64,000 bases of DNA, from NCBI RefSeq assembly GCF_031180885.1, contig NZ_JAPSLK010000029.1, forward strand, positions 1-64,000. Reading direction: 5' to 3'. The first letter of the stretch is position 1, and each line of letters begins with the position of its first letter. A model generated the notes under the pieces. The model saw only the letters and a list, made by a program, of their open reading frames with translations, searched no databases and was not told where the DNA came from. Origin of the DNA: Saccharothrix sp. GTDB lineage: Bacteria > Actinomycetota > Actinomycetes > Mycobacteriales > Pseudonocardiaceae. The translations under genes and the position numbers were made by a program. This document shows positions 22,420 to 33,797 of this stretch, one piece after another.

Positions 22420-23901
22420 TCAACGCCCTTCCTCGGCGGTTGTCTCGGCATTCTGCGACGCCAGGGCGTCCTGTGCCGCTTGAGCGGCAGGGGTGCCGGG
22501 CCTGCGGTTCAGGACCCACCCCTCGAGGTTGCGCTGCGGACCGCCGGACACGGCCAGCGCGCCCGGCGGCACGTCGCGGCGCACGACGGTCCCGGCGCCG
22601 GTGTACGCGCCGTCCCCGACGGTGACGGGGGCGACGAACATGTTGTCCGAGCCGGTGCGGGCGTGGGACCCGATGACGGTGCGGTGCTTGTTGACGCCGT
22701 CGTAGTTGACGGTGACGCTGGCCGCGCCGATGTTGGAGTGCTCGCCGATGGTGGCGTCGCCGATGTAGCTCAGGTGCGGCACCTTGGAGCCGGTGCCGAT
22801 CTCGGAGTTCTTGACCTCGACGAACGTGCCGATCTTGCCGTCGGCGCCGAGCCTGGTGCCGGGGCGGAGGTAGGCGAACGGCCCGACCGAGGCGCCCGCG
22901 CCGATCTGGGCGCCGGTGCCGTGGGTGCGCACGACGGTCGCGCCCGCGCCGATGGAGCAGCCGCTGAGGGTGGTGTCCGGCCCGACGACCGCGCCTTCGC
23001 CGACCACGGTGCCCGCGCGCAGCTGCACGCCGGGCTCGATGGTGGCGTCACGGCCGATCTGCACGTCCACGTCCACCCAGGTGGTGGCCGGGTCGATCAC
23101 GGTGACCCCGGCCCGCATCCACTGTTCGACGATCCGCCGGTTCAACTCCGCACCCAGCCGAGCGAGCTGGACCCGGTCGTTGACGCCCTCCACCAGCCAC
23201 GCGTCGTTCGTGATCACCGCGCCGACCCGCTTGCCGTCGCCGCGCGCGATGGACAGGACGTCGGTCAGGTACAGCTCGCCCTGCGCGTTGTCGGTGGACA
23301 GCCGGGAGAGCCCGTCGCACAGCACCTCGGCGTCGAAGGCGTAGACACCGGAGTTGATCTCGTTGATGGATTGTTGAACAGGAGTCGCGTCCTTTTGTTC
23401 AACAATCCCCTCGACCTCGCCGGCCTCGTTCCGGACGATCCGGCCGTAACCGGTGGGGTCCGGGACGATCGCGGTCAGCACGGTCACGGCGTTGCCGGCG
23501 TTCCCGTGTTCGACGAGCAGGTCGTTCAACGTCTGGGCGTCGAGCAGCGGGACGTCGCCGTAGGTGACGACGACCGTGCCGGTCAGGTCGGCGGGCAGTT
23601 CGGCCAGGCCGCAGCCGACCGCGTGGCCCGTGCCCTTCTGCTGCTCCTGGACCGCGACGGTGACCTTGCGGTCCAGTGCGGTCGACAGGCTGTCGAGGTG
23701 TGCGGTGACCGCGGCCCGGCCGTGCCCGACGACGACGGCCAGGTGGTCGGGATCGGTCCCGGCGGCGGCGCGGACCGCGTGCTCCACGAGGGAGCGGCCG
23801 GCGATCCGGTGCAACACCTTGGGGGTGGCTGAGCGCATGCGGGTGCCTTCACCCGCTGCGAGGACGATCGTGCTGACTGGGGTGGAAACACCCTCGAGCA
23901 T
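22420..23901 (-). CDS. glmU: Bifunctional UDP-N-acetylglucosamine pyrophosphorylase / glucosamine-1-phosphate acetyltransferase
   Basis: GlmU makes UDP-GlcNAc, the precursor of peptidoglycan. The 493-residue protein has the uridylyltransferase domain ([20 protein letters not shown] at about 11-30, [20 protein letters not shown]) and a left-handed beta-helix acetyltransferase domain (hexapeptides such as [13 protein letters not shown] and [16 protein letters not shown], then [22 protein letters not shown]). The C-terminus is low in motifs, as in actinobacterial GlmU. The ATG at 23901 has GGGAGAG before it. The operon is glmU-prs. Confidence 0.97.
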   Translation of the reverse strand: MLEGVSTPVSTIVLAAGEGTRMRSATPKVLHRIAGRSLVEHAVRAAAGTDPDHLAVVVGHGRAAVTAHLDSLSTALDRKVTVAVQEQQKGTGHAVGCGLAELPADLTGTVVVTYGDVPLLDAQTLNDLLVEHGNAGNAVTVLTAIVPDPTGYGRIVRNEAGEVEGIVEQKDATPVQQSINEINSGVYAFDAEVLCDGLSRLSTDNAQGELYLTDVLSIARGDGKRVGAVITNDAWLVEGVNDRVQLARLGAELNRRIVEQWMRAGVTVIDPATTWVDVDVQIGRDATIEPGVQLRAGTVVGEGAVVGPDTTLSGCSIGAGATVVRTHGTGAQIGAGASVGPFAYLRPGTRLGADGKIGTFVEVKNSEIGTGSKVPHLSYIGDATIGEHSNIGAASVTVNYDGVNKHRTVIGSHARTGSDNMFVAPVTVGDGAYTGAGTVVRRDVPPGALAVSGGPQRNLEGWVLNRRPGTPAAQAAQDALASQNAETTAEEGR

Positions 23902-24334
23902 CAGCGCTCTCCCTAGCTGAGTGCGTGCCTGCCAGCGGGAAGGCCTGGCTCCCGCCAGGTGCTGATACTAAGCCTCCGAGCCCCCCTCGCCTTCCACGGC
24001 GGCAACCTGGCAGTTACCTGTCGGACCCCACCCCGACACCGTCCGGAGACCCCTTCCGACCGCCGCGAACACCCCGGACCGCCCTCGTCGCCGACCCCTC
24101 CGGGACCTGACCCGGACCGGCGGATCGCAAGCCCCCCAGTGCATCTACGCCCCACGCGACGACGAATCCCGCTCGAACGAGTGACCCCCACGCCGGTCTG
24201 GACCAGACGACGGGAACGATCACCGGACGCACCGGTGATGTGCCCGCAATCACGCCCCGCGACCAGAACTGTCGTACCCCGATGGGACAATGGAGACGGG
24301 GGCCGGAGGCCACACCCCGGACGCGCCGCGCCGA
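23902..24334. other. Gap upstream of glmU
   Basis: This 433-base stretch should hold the glmU-prs promoter near its left end. The rest has runs of CCC and ACCGG but no open frame I would call a gene, no tRNA and no clear hairpin of terminator size. I see nothing else assignable. Confidence 0.5.
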
Positions 24335-26047
24335 TCAGGCCTCGGCCGACGCCTCGCCCTCGACGGCCGCCACCTGGCACCCACCTCGCCGCTTGGCCAG
24401 GTACATCGCCGAGTCCGCCCGGGCCAACGCCTGGTGCGCCGACTCCCGGGGCCGCACCGAGATGACCCCCACCGACAACGTCACCCCGCGCGACAAGTCC
24501 CCCGGCAACGTCGCCACCGCGTCCACCGCCCGCCCCAAAGCCGCCTCCGCCGCGTGCAAAGGCGCCCCCGGCAGCAGCACGACGAACTCGTCCCCGCCGT
24601 ACCGCGCCACCAGGTCGTCCCCGCGCAACGCCTGCCGCAGCGTCGAAGCGATCACCCGCAGCACGTCGTCGCCCTCGGCGTGCGAGTGCTTGTCGTTGAC
24701 GACCTTGAACCCGTCCAAGTCCACCAACGCGATCGCCATCGGATGCGTCTGCGCACTGATCAGCGCACCCAACCGGTCATCCAGAGCCCGCCGGTTCGGC
24801 AACCCCGTCAACGGGTCCTGCAAAGCCTGCTGCGCGATCGCGCCATGAGCCCGCGTCAACCGCTCGTGGTCACGCCGGGTCACCAGGGTGGCGGTCCGGG
24901 CCTCCTGCATCTGCCACAGCTCCACCTCCAGCGCGTTCGCGTAGAACTGCAACGCCGACGTCGTGTGCTCCCCGTGCGGACCGGACAGCTGCGCGTACTC
25001 CCGCACCAGGCACAGCATCAAAGTCGGCTCGGACGTGTCGTGCTCCAGCCGCGTCCGGGCGTCCGACAGCACCTGGAGCGCCTGCTGCGGCAACTCCTCC
25101 AGCGCCAGGCACCGGGACAGCGCGATGGACACGATGATCAGCTCGCGCGCGTACATCGACAGCTCGCGCAACCGCCACAGCGGCGCGATGTGCTCGGGCC
25201 CCGGCTTGGCCAGGGCGTGCGCGGCGCCGATGATCGGCACTTGCTCGGCCGCGGACCGGTCGCGCCGGCCGGGGTGCAGGGACTCGCGGAACGGCCCCTC
25301 CACAGCTTCGGCGATGGCGGACGCGGTGGCGAACTTGGTCGCCGCCTCCTCCAGGTTGTCCACCCGCTCCAGCCGCAGGCCCCAGCCGATGAGCATCCGG
25401 GCCCGGTTCATCAGGTGGATGTAGATCAGGTGCGGCCCGGCGCTGTCCCGGATCGCGTTGTGCGCCCGCGCCAGGACCTGGTCGGCCATCTCGTACACGC
25501 CGAGTTGGGTCAGCACCAGGCCGGTGCTCTGCAGCGCGTTGGCCAGCAGCCGGTCCCACGTGCGCTTGTCCAGCATCGGGTCCGGGGTGAGGTCCTCCTC
25601 CAGCATGGCCAGGCCGCTGGCGACCTCGGTCAGCGCCTTGTCCTCGAACCCGCCCAGCAGGTACCGCCGGCCGCGCAGCGCGTGCGCCTCGGCCTCCAGC
25701 ACGACCAGGCCGTGCCGGCGCGTGTGCGCGAGCAGCTCGTCCAGCATGGAGTCGGACATGTCCACGAGTCCGGGCGTGACCAGCCGGACCACCGCCGCCG
25801 CGCGCAGCAGCTGGCCGACGATCCGCGGCTCGCCGCGGGCCTGCGCCTCGGCCAGGAGCTTGTCGACCTCGTGGGTCGCCTCCAACTGGTCCGAGAGGTG
25901 GCTGCTCTGGGCCACGGCGACAAGCTCGCTCGCGCGGCCGACCAGCCACGCGTCGGACATCTCGTGGAGCGCCGGCACCACGTTGCCCTGCTCGTCGACC
26001 GCTTCCTCGTGCAGCGACTCACACCCCCATGCACCCGCAGGGTCCAC
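24335..26047 (-). CDS. GGDEF diguanylate cyclase with a helical-repeat N-terminal region
   Basis: A protein of about 570 residues. The first 390 residues are alpha-helical with TPR-like character (RAAAVVRLVTPGLVDMS, EDKALTEVASGLAMLEEDL). No membrane segment is seen, so it is likely cytoplasmic. The C-terminal GGDEF domain starts at DPLTGLPNRRALDDRL (about 405), with the metal site LVDLDGFKVVND and the active-site signature RYGGDEFVVLL near 483. It should make cyclic di-GMP, which controls development in actinomycetes. The domain lacks an obvious RxxD inhibitory site. The start is uncertain: GTG 26047 gives the longest form, and an ATG 29 codons later is possible. The gene begins 31 bases after tRNA-Gln. 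Confidence 0.87.
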   Translation of the reverse strand: MDPAGAWGCESLHEEAVDEQGNVVPALHEMSDAWLVGRASELVAVAQSSHLSDQLEATHEVDKLLAEAQARGEPRIVGQLLRAAAVVRLVTPGLVDMSDSMLDELLAHTRRHGLVVLEAEAHALRGRRYLLGGFEDKALTEVASGLAMLEEDLTPDPMLDKRTWDRLLANALQSTGLVLTQLGVYEMADQVLARAHNAIRDSAGPHLIYIHLMNRARMLIGWGLRLERVDNLEEAATKFATASAIAEAVEGPFRESLHPGRRDRSAAEQVPIIGAAHALAKPGPEHIAPLWRLRELSMYARELIIVSIALSRCLALEELPQQALQVLSDARTRLEHDTSEPTLMLCLVREYAQLSGPHGEHTTSALQFYANALEVELWQMQEARTATLVTRRDHERLTRAHGAIAQQALQDPLTGLPNRRALDDRLGALISAQTHPMAIALVDLDGFKVVNDKHSHAEGDDVLRVIASTLRQALRGDDLVARYGGDEFVVLLPGAPLHAAEAALGRAVDAVATLPGDLSRGVTLSVGVISVRPRESAHQALARADSAMYLAKRRGGCQVAAVEGEASAEA

Positions 26048-26078
26048 CGCGCCGGACGCCCCGGCTCGGCCGCTATCG

Positions 26079-26149
26079 CTCCGCCACCAGGATTCGAACC
26101 TGGACCATCGGAACCAAAATCCGAGGTGCTGCCTTTACACCATGGCGGA
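26079..26149 (-). tRNA. tRNA-Gln (anticodon UUG)
   Basis: The acceptor stem TCCGCCA pairs with TGGCGGA. The anticodon arm TCGGA-TTTTGGT-TCCGA gives UUG, reading CAA. The T arm contains GGTTCGAATCC. A CCA end is not encoded (the discriminator is G, followed by CGAT). Confidence 0.95.
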
Positions 26150-26274
26150 ACGGACGAGGAGCCCTCGTCCGCGCGAACACATGTTGTCACGAGTGGTCCC
26201 GGTAGGTCAGCACGACCACTCAACTGGCCGCAATCTGTCGGTAACCCGATCATGACCCTGCGTGTTTCCGCAGT

Positions 26275-27420
26275 TCAGGACGGTGCGTTGAGAGAACCCA
26301 CGAACTCCGTCAAGGTCCGCTCGTACTCTTCCGGGTCCACGTTCCACGCCGCGGTGTGCTCTGCGGCGGGCACTTCGACGTACCTCATCGGCCACCCGAG
26401 CGCGTGCGAAGCCGCCGCCAGGTCGCGCGACGCGCCCACCGGGACGGTCCCGTCGGCACCGCCGTGGAACAGCAGCGTGCGCGGCTTGTGCGCGGGCGGG
26501 TGGGAGACCAGGTCGAACCGCTCGAACTCCAGGTCGACCCGCCAGTCCGAGACCAGTTCGGCGACCGGCACCAGCTGCGTCGGCACGCCCCGGTTGCGCG
26601 ACTGCAGCTCCAGCGTCTTGGTCCAGTTCGTCACCGGCGCGTCCAGCACCGCGGCGACCACCTCGTCGGCCTCCCCGGACCGCCCCAGGAACTGCCCCAC
26701 GATCGCCCCGCCCATGGACCAGCCGTAGAGGACCACGTCCCGCGCCCCGTGCTCGGTCGCGTACCGCACGGCGGCCTCCACGTCGCGCCACTCGGTGTCC
26801 CCGAGGTGGAACAGCCCGTCCGGCGACGCGGGCGCGCCGGCGTCATTCCGGTAGGTCACCGCGAGAACGGGTAACCCAGCTTCATGCAGCGCGGGGACGA
26901 CCCGCAGTGCCTCGGACCGGGACCCGCCCCGGCCGTGCACCGCGATCACCCAAGTGGACGACGTGCCGGGGACCAGCCAGGCGGGCGCGTCGCCCAGCTC
27001 CGTGCGCACGCTCACGTCCCGGTAGTCGAGCCCGTGCGCCGACTTGGGATCGCTGGTCCACACCGAGGTCTCCACCCGGACCTTCGTCCCGACCGGCGGC
27101 GCCGAGCCCTCCAACGCCCTGGTCACCGTGCCGTCCGAGCGCCCGGTGACCTTCCCGACCCTCGCCGCGCCGTCCGGCCACACCAGCCCCCACGTGCCCG
27201 GCAGGGCGCTCACCCGCGACTCCGCCAGCGAGACGGTCCCGTCACCCACCCCGGTGACGGTGTCCGGGTAGCCGGGCCGCGCCTGGTCCGGCTCCAGCAG
27301 CTGGCCGCTGTAGTACCAGCCGACCCCCACCGCACCACCGGTGACCAGCAACAACAGCACCACGAACACGACAGCGGCGATCCGCCACCGACGTCTGCGG
27401 CGAACGTTCGACGTCCCCAT
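26275..27420 (-). CDS. Membrane-anchored alpha/beta hydrolase
   Basis: A 381-residue protein with a basic head (RRRRRWR) and one membrane segment (IAAVVFVVLLLLVTGGAVGVG, about 14-34). An extracytoplasmic region leads to an alpha/beta-hydrolase domain from about 160: VIAVHGRGGSRSEALR (oxyanion site), the nucleophile YGWSMGGAIVG (near 236), the acid region FHGGADGTVPVGAS and the histidine in PAAEHTAAWN. This resembles the peptidase S9/dienelactone type of hydrolase. The substrate is unknown. The ATG at 27420 opens MGTSNVRRR, and the longer frame upstream is rejected. It is divergent from the desaturase. Confidence 0.85.
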   Translation of the reverse strand: MGTSNVRRRRRWRIAAVVFVVLLLLVTGGAVGVGWYYSGQLLEPDQARPGYPDTVTGVGDGTVSLAESRVSALPGTWGLVWPDGAARVGKVTGRSDGTVTRALEGSAPPVGTKVRVETSVWTSDPKSAHGLDYRDVSVRTELGDAPAWLVPGTSSTWVIAVHGRGGSRSEALRVVPALHEAGLPVLAVTYRNDAGAPASPDGLFHLGDTEWRDVEAAVRYATEHGARDVVLYGWSMGGAIVGQFLGRSGEADEVVAAVLDAPVTNWTKTLELQSRNRGVPTQLVPVAELVSDWRVDLEFERFDLVSHPPAHKPRTLLFHGGADGTVPVGASRDLAAASHALGWPMRYVEVPAAEHTAAWNVDPEEYERTLTEFVGSLNAPS

Positions 27421-27513
27421 CACCGAATGATGCGCCTGCCGTGATCGACACGCCCGAGATCCTGAGAACACGCCGTGAGTTTCGTCCCGGGTGTGGCGGG
27501 AGCAGGCCGGCCT

Positions 27514-27544
27514 AACTTACGCTTCCGTAAGTTACGGTGCCGTA
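27514..27544. promoter_or_regulatory. Twin palindromic operators before the desaturase gene
   Basis: AACTTACG-CTTC-CGTAAGTT is a perfect inverted repeat at 27514-27533. It touches a second, shorter one, TACGG-TG-CCGTA, at 27533-27544. The size and symmetry suit a TetR dimer. The TetR gene at 28602 lies directly after the desaturase, so it is the natural candidate to bind here. Confidence 0.75.
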
Positions 27545-27585
27545 GGTAGCCGTGGAATCGCCCCCGAAAACAACGAGGTAGACGT

Positions 27586-28545
27586 ATGACCAGCACCCTG
27601 GAGAGCAGGCAGACGCCGCGCGGTCCGGAAGACAAAGGCCCCAAGCCGATGATCGACGGCCGGCGCGGTCACGTGGAGCAGTTCGGCGTCTACGTGTTCG
27701 TGGTCGTGCCGTTCCTGGCCCTGATCGCGGCAGTGCCGTTCGCCTGGGGGTGGGGGTTGGGCTGGGTCGACGTCGCGCTATTCGTGGCGTTCTACTACCT
27801 GTCCGGCCTCGGCGTGACCATCGGCTACCACCGGTACTTCACGCACGGCTCGTTCAAGGCCAACCGGGCGCTGAAGGTCGGGTTGGCGATCGCGGGCAGC
27901 ATGGCGTTGCAGGGCCCGGTGATCGTGTGGGTCGCCGACCACCGCCGCCACCACGCCTTCTCCGACCGCGAGGGTGACCCGCACTCGCCGTGGCTGTTCG
28001 GCTCCGGCCCGGTCGCCCTGGCCAAGGGCTTCTGGCACGCCCACATGGGTTGGCTGTTCGAGCGGGACAAGACCAACGCGCAGCGGTTCGCGCCGGACCT
28101 GCTGGCCGACAAGGACCTCGTGTGGGTCGACAAGTACTTCTGGCTGTGGACCACGATCAGCCTGCTCGCACCGGGGGCCCTGGGCGGTCTGATCACGATG
28201 TCCTGGGCCGGCGCGCTGTCCGCGTTCTTCTGGGCGGGCCTGGTGCGCGTGGCGTTCCTGCACCACGTGACGTGGTCGGTGAACTCGATCTGCCACATGG
28301 TCGGCGACCGCCCGTTCGCGGCCCGCGACCGCTCCGCCAACGTGTGGGCGCTGGCGATCCTGTCCTTCGGCGAGTCGTGGCACAACCTGCACCACGCCGA
28401 CCCGACGTGCGCCCGGCACGGCGTGAAGCGCGGCCAGATCGACACCTCCGCGCGGCTCATCTGGCTGTTCGAGAAGTTCGGCTGGGCGCGGGACGTGCGC
28501 TGGCCGACCGAGCAGCGCCTCGCCCGGATCAGCGTCAAGAAGTGA
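27586..28545 (+). CDS. Membrane acyl-CoA (delta-9 type) fatty-acid desaturase
   Basis: A 319-residue integral membrane di-iron enzyme that inserts a cis double bond into fatty acyl chains. The three histidine boxes are present: HRYFTH near residue 82, HRRHH near 119 and HNLHH near 266. Four or so hydrophobic spans surround them (VYVFVVVPFLALIAAVPFAW, VALFVAFYYLSGLGVTIGY and others). The ATG at 27586 follows a GAGGT site. Its promoter region carries palindromic operators, its 3' end a strong hairpin, and a TetR gene follows. Together they suggest a small unit controlling membrane fluidity. Confidence 0.92.
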   Translation: MTSTLESRQTPRGPEDKGPKPMIDGRRGHVEQFGVYVFVVVPFLALIAAVPFAWGWGLGWVDVALFVAFYYLSGLGVTIGYHRYFTHGSFKANRALKVGLAIAGSMALQGPVIVWVADHRRHHAFSDREGDPHSPWLFGSGPVALAKGFWHAHMGWLFERDKTNAQRFAPDLLADKDLVWVDKYFWLWTTISLLAPGALGGLITMSWAGALSAFFWAGLVRVAFLHHVTWSVNSICHMVGDRPFAARDRSANVWALAILSFGESWHNLHHADPTCARHGVKRGQIDTSARLIWLFEKFGWARDVRWPTEQRLARISVKK

Positions 28546-28551
28546 ACGGTT

Positions 28552-28586
28552 CACCCGCCCCACGCCGACTTGGTGAGGGGCGGGTG
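28552..28586 (+). terminator. Hairpin between the desaturase and TetR genes
   Basis: CACCCGCCCC at 28552-28561 pairs perfectly with GGGGCGGGTG at 28577-28586, followed by TTTA. It lies six bases after the desaturase stop. It may end or attenuate transcription into the TetR gene. Confidence 0.75.
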
Positions 28587-28601
28587 TTTAGGGTGACCGG
28601 A

Positions 28602-29246
28602 GTGGCGGGACGACGGCGAGCAGACGAGACCCCGGTCCCGCGCGTGCGGATGACCGGCAAGGAACGGCGCGAACAACTCCTGGACGTGGCCCGCGCGCTG
28701 TTCGCCGAGAAGGGCTTCGAGGTCACGTCCATCGAGGAGATCGCCCACCGGGCGGGCGTGTCCAAGCCGGTGGTGTACGAGCACTTCGGCGGCAAGGAAG
28801 GCATCTACGCGGTCGTCGTGGACCGCGAGATGCAGTACCTGATGGACCACATCGTCAACGCCCTGTCCGGCGGCCACCCCCGGGAACTGCTCGAACAGGC
28901 CGCGTGCGCCCTCCTGGACTACATCGAGGGCTCGACGGACGGCTTCCGCATCCTGGTCCGCGACTCCCCCGTGGCGTCCTCGACCGGCACGTTCTCCTCG
29001 CTGCTCAACGACATCGCCTCGCAGGTCGAGTCGATCCTGGGCCTGCACTTCTCCCGCCAGGGCTACGACCGCAAGCTGGCCGCGCTGTACAGCCAGGCCC
29101 TGGTGGGCATGGTCGCGCTGACCGGCCAGTGGTGGCTGGAGGTCCGCAAGCCGAAGAAGGACGAGGTGGCGGCCCACCTGGTCAACCTGGCTTGGAAGGG
29201 CCTGTCCCACATGGACCACAAACCCCGCCTGCGCACCCGCCGCTGA
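28602..29246 (+). CDS. TetR/AcrR-family transcriptional regulator
   Basis: A 214-residue regulator. The helix-turn-helix is typical: MTGKERREQLLDVARALFAE, GFEVTSIEEIAHRAGVSKPV and VYEHFGGKEGIYAVVVDREM. The ligand domain contains DGFRILVRDSPV, GTFSSLLNDIASQVESIL and LYSQALVGMVALTGQWWLE. From memory it resembles mycobacterial Rv1019, which sits by glmU and mfd in the matching region. I start at GTG 28602, where AGGG lies eight bases upstream. Other GTG codons at 28584 and 28593, and ATG 28650, are in frame. It probably acts on the palindromes before the desaturase. Confidence 0.87.
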   Translation: MAGRRRADETPVPRVRMTGKERREQLLDVARALFAEKGFEVTSIEEIAHRAGVSKPVVYEHFGGKEGIYAVVVDREMQYLMDHIVNALSGGHPRELLEQAACALLDYIEGSTDGFRILVRDSPVASSTGTFSSLLNDIASQVESILGLHFSRQGYDRKLAALYSQALVGMVALTGQWWLEVRKPKKDEVAAHLVNLAWKGLSHMDHKPRLRTRR

Positions 29247-29383
29247 CCCGCTCGCGCCCAGCCGCTTCCGCGCCGAAGGCGCAACGCCGGGCCGCAGAGC
29301 CCACGGAAGGGCCTCGGTCTTCCCCTCCGGGGGCCTGCCGCGCGGCGAGCGCTCTCTTTCCTTCGGGCCGGCGGCCCCCGCCA
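29247..29383. repeat. Short repeat-bearing gap between convergent genes
   Basis: The gap includes GGGGCCTGCCGCGCGGCGAG and the next three bases (29330-29352), which is the inverted copy of 7655-7677, and several GCGCCGAAGGCGC-like palindromes of the kind seen in the repeat desert at 48.8-49.5 kb. Confidence 0.7.
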
Positions 29384-31150
<1,767 letters not shown>

Positions 31151-31169
31151 CAACACAACCTTCAGCTAG

Positions 31170-32135
31170 TTACGCGTGAACCTCGGGCGGCGTCGGCCGG
31201 GGGGTTTCCTCCGCCCCGACGACCCGCGCCCCGTGCACCGGCCCCTGCGCGACCCGCACCGTCCGGCACACCCCGGCCCCGGCCAGCTCCGCCGCCACCC
31301 GGACCGCCGAGTCGCCGTCCGTGCACAGGAACGCGCACGTCGGTCCCGAGCCGGACACCATGCCCGCCAGCGCGCCCGCGTTGACCCCGGCGCGCAGCGT
31401 GCGGCGCAGGTTGGGGCGCAGGGACACGGCGGCGGCCTGGAGGTCGTTGCCCAGCAGCAGCGCGAGCTGCCGCGGGTCGCCCGACGCCAGCCCCTCCAGC
31501 ACGGCCTCGGCCGGACCGACCCGGGGCGGGTCGCCGTCGGCGCGCAACCGGTCCAGCTCGTCGAACACCTCGGGCGTGGACAGGCCGCGCCGGTCGAACG
31601 CCAGCACCCAGTGGAACGTGTGCCGCGCCAGCACCGGGACGATCTGGTCGCCCCGGTCGGTGCCCAGCGCGGTGCCGCCGTAGAGGGCGAACGGCACGTC
31701 CGCGCCGATCTTGGCGGCGAGGCCCGCCAGCTCGTCCCGCCCGATCTCCAGCCGCCACAGCGCGGCCAGGCCGACCAGGGTGGCGGCGGCGTCGGCGCTC
31801 CCGCCGGCCATGCCGCCCGCGACCGGGATGGACTTGCGGATCACCACCCGGACCTTGGGGTCGTCGACGTCGCGCCCGACGTGGGCGGCGAGCACGCGGA
31901 CGGCCCGCCAGGCCAGGTTCGACGGACCGGTGGGGACGGCGTCCGCACCCTCCCCGTGCACCTCGACCCCGGGGTCGTCGGCGACCGCGACCGTCACCTC
32001 GTCGGTCAGGGACAGCGCCTGGAAGATGGTGACCAGGTCGTGGTACCCGTCCGCGCGCGTCTCCCCGACGGCCAGGTGCAGGTTGACCTTGGCCGGGACG
32101 CGGACGGTGACCGGTGGCGGAACGACGGCGAGCAC
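31170..32135 (-). CDS. ispE: 4-diphosphocytidyl-2-C-methyl-D-erythritol kinase
   Basis: IspE phosphorylates CDP-ME in the MEP pathway for isoprenoid precursors. The 321-residue GHMP kinase has [20 protein letters not shown] (about 11-30), the ATP-binding loop [18 protein letters not shown] (about 104-121) and the C-terminal [13 protein letters not shown]. The start is taken as GTG 32135, although no good ribosome-binding site is visible. It lies next to repeat copy B and is divergent from the DUF4184 gene. In mycobacteria ispE follows ksgA directly; here about 4 kb of transport genes intervene. Confidence 0.95.
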   Translation of the reverse strand: MLAVVPPPVTVRVPAKVNLHLAVGETRADGYHDLVTIFQALSLTDEVTVAVADDPGVEVHGEGADAVPTGPSNLAWRAVRVLAAHVGRDVDDPKVRVVIRKSIPVAGGMAGGSADAAATLVGLAALWRLEIGRDELAGLAAKIGADVPFALYGGTALGTDRGDQIVPVLARHTFHWVLAFDRRGLSTPEVFDELDRLRADGDPPRVGPAEAVLEGLASGDPRQLALLLGNDLQAAAVSLRPNLRRTLRAGVNAGALAGMVSGSGPTCAFLCTDGDSAVRVAAELAGAGVCRTVRVAQGPVHGARVVGAEETPRPTPPEVHA

Positions 32136-32155
32136 ATAAAGAGCCTACGGGCTCG

Positions 32156-32241
32156 GTGTTGGATCGCGCCGCCGCCGGCGTCGCGGCAAGGCCGCCTGGT
32201 GGTCGGCTCATCGCGTCGGCTTCGCCCGACAATCGACCGCG
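32156..32241 (+). repeat. Palindromic repeat family, copy B
   Basis: It starts GTGTTGGATCGCGCCGCCGC and follows copy A through GGCGTCGCGGC, AAGGCCGCCTGG and GTCGGCT.ATCGCG, then ends early in CGGCTTCGCCCGAC. It is placed between the divergent starts of ispE and the DUF4184 gene, so both promoters must lie in or at the edge of the element. Confidence 0.78.
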
Positions 32242-32975
32242 TGCCGTTCACCGTCTCGCACGTCGCCGCCGTGATCCTTTTCGCACGCCGCCCGCTCGTC
32301 CCGTCCGCGCTGGTCGTCGGCTCGATGGCACCCGATCTGCCGTACTTCGCGGCGATCCGGCCGTGGGGCGGTGAGCTGACCCACACGTGGTGGGGCGTCG
32401 CGCTGGTGGACGTGCCGATCACCCTGGTCGCCCTGCTCCTGTACCGCGCGGTCTTGCACGAACCGGTGATGGCGCTGGTCCCCGAGCCCGTCCGGGCGAA
32501 GGCCGCCGGCCTGCCCGCGCCCCGGTTCGGCCCGGCGCTGCTCGTCTCGGCGTTGATCGGGGCGCTGACCCACGTCCTGTGGGACGGGTTCACCCACTCG
32601 GACGGCTGGGCACTGCGTTTCATCCCCCGACTGGGGCACGACGTGATGCCGGGCTTGGGCGCTTACAAAGTCGCGCAGTGGATCAGCGGTCTGCTCGGCG
32701 CAGTCCTGCTGATCTGGTGGTGCCGCCGCGAACTCGCCCGCGCCCCCGAACGCCCGGTGCCCGACCACTGCGCCCCACCGGACCGTCCGGCCTTGGCCCG
32801 CATCGGTTTGGTGATGTTCGCGCTGGTCTTCACGGCCCTGGTGATCGACGGTCCCGGGCTGGAGGACTACGTGGTCGACGCGGTGATCGCCGTCCTCAGC
32901 GGCTTGATCCTTGGTCTGGCGCTCTACAAGGCACTGCGCGCCCTCGGCCGGAGCCGAGAGCGCGCGGGCACTTGA
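32241..32975 (+). CDS. DUF4184 family membrane protein
   Basis: A 244-residue integral membrane protein. The N-terminus (PFTVSHVAAVILFARRPLV, then SMAPDLPYF) and the conserved histidines in LTHTWWGV and LTHVLWDGFTH are characteristic of DUF4184, related to metal-dependent membrane hydrolases. Five or six hydrophobic spans can be seen. The real reaction is unknown. The GTG at 32241 is immediately after repeat copy B. It converges with metQ, the stops being six bases apart. Confidence 0.82.
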   Translation: MPFTVSHVAAVILFARRPLVPSALVVGSMAPDLPYFAAIRPWGGELTHTWWGVALVDVPITLVALLLYRAVLHEPVMALVPEPVRAKAAGLPAPRFGPALLVSALIGALTHVLWDGFTHSDGWALRFIPRLGHDVMPGLGAYKVAQWISGLLGAVLLIWWCRRELARAPERPVPDHCAPPDRPALARIGLVMFALVFTALVIDGPGLEDYVVDAVIAVLSGLILGLALYKALRALGRSRERAGT

Positions 32976-32981
32976 GAGGGG

Positions 32982-33797
32982 TCAGACCGCGAGGACGGAC
33001 CCGGAGAACGTCTGCTTGATGTAGTCCTTCACCTGCGGGGACTGGAGCAGCTCCAGCAGGTCCTTGATCCGCTTGTCGTCCTTCAGCTCGACCCGGGTGA
33101 CCAGGCCGTTCGCGTTCGGGTTGCCCTCGGCCTTCTCCAGCGCCAGGGCGTCGTTGGAGGGCTTGAGACCGGCGTCGATCGCGTAGTTGCCGTTCACCAC
33201 GGAGGCGTCGGTGTCCTCCAGCGACCGGGGCAGCTGGGCCGCCTCCAGCTCGACGAACTCCAGGTTCTTGGGGTTCTCGGCGATGTCGCGGATGGTCGCG
33301 GTCCGCTCCGCGCCCGGCTTGATCTTGATCAGGCCGTTGTCCTGGAGCAGCCGCAGACCGCGGGCCTCGTTGGTGGCGTCGTTGGCGACGGCCACCCGGG
33401 CGCCGTTCGGCAGGTCGGACAGCTTCTTGTGCTTCTTGGAGTACACGCCCAGCGGCTCGATGTGGACCGGACCGATCCACTCCAGCTTCGCGCCGCTCTC
33501 GGCCTTGAAGGTGTCGAGGTAGGGGACGGTCTGGAAGTAGTTGGCGTCCAGCGAGCCGTCGACCAGCGCGGTGTTCGGCTGGACGTAGTCGGTGAACTCG
33601 ACGACCTCGATCTTGAGGCCCTTGTCCTTGGCCAGGTTGTCCGCGACGTAACGCAGCACCTGGGCGTGCGGGACGGGGCTGACGCCCACCTTGAGCGCCG
33701 CGTTCGGGTCCGAAGCGGCACCGCCGGTCTGGCCGCTCCCGCAGCCGACCGCGGTCAGCAGCACGGCGACGAGGGCAGCACCAATACGCCTACGCAT
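32982..33797 (-). CDS. metQ: Methionine ABC transporter substrate-binding lipoprotein
   Basis: A 271-residue NlpA/MetQ family lipoprotein with the lipobox LLTAVGC (cysteine near 19). The mature domain shows LKVGVSPVPHAQVLRYVAD, FTDYVQPNTALVDGSLDANY and FQTVPYLD, typical of the methionine receptor. The ATG at 33797 follows AAGGAAAA. It is the last gene of the metN-metI-metQ unit, 229 bases after metI. The gap is GC-rich with GACGGG repeats and no gene. Control by the SAM riboswitch upstream of metN would limit uptake when SAM is plentiful. Confidence 0.95.
   Translation of the reverse strand: MRRRIGAALVAVLLTAVGCGSGQTGGAASDPNAALKVGVSPVPHAQVLRYVADNLAKDKGLKIEVVEFTDYVQPNTALVDGSLDANYFQTVPYLDTFKAESGAKLEWIGPVHIEPLGVYSKKHKKLSDLPNGARVAVANDATNEARGLRLLQDNGLIKIKPGAERTATIRDIAENPKNLEFVELEAAQLPRSLEDTDASVVNGNYAIDAGLKPSNDALALEKAEGNPNANGLVTRVELKDDKRIKDLLELLQSPQVKDYIKQTFSGSVLAV

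Noticed and set aside
17746-28545. Biosynthetic gene cluster around the FadD, desaturase and P450 genes
   Set aside because: The P450 is dead, no PKS or NRPS gene is present, and the FadD and desaturase genes sit among housekeeping genes.
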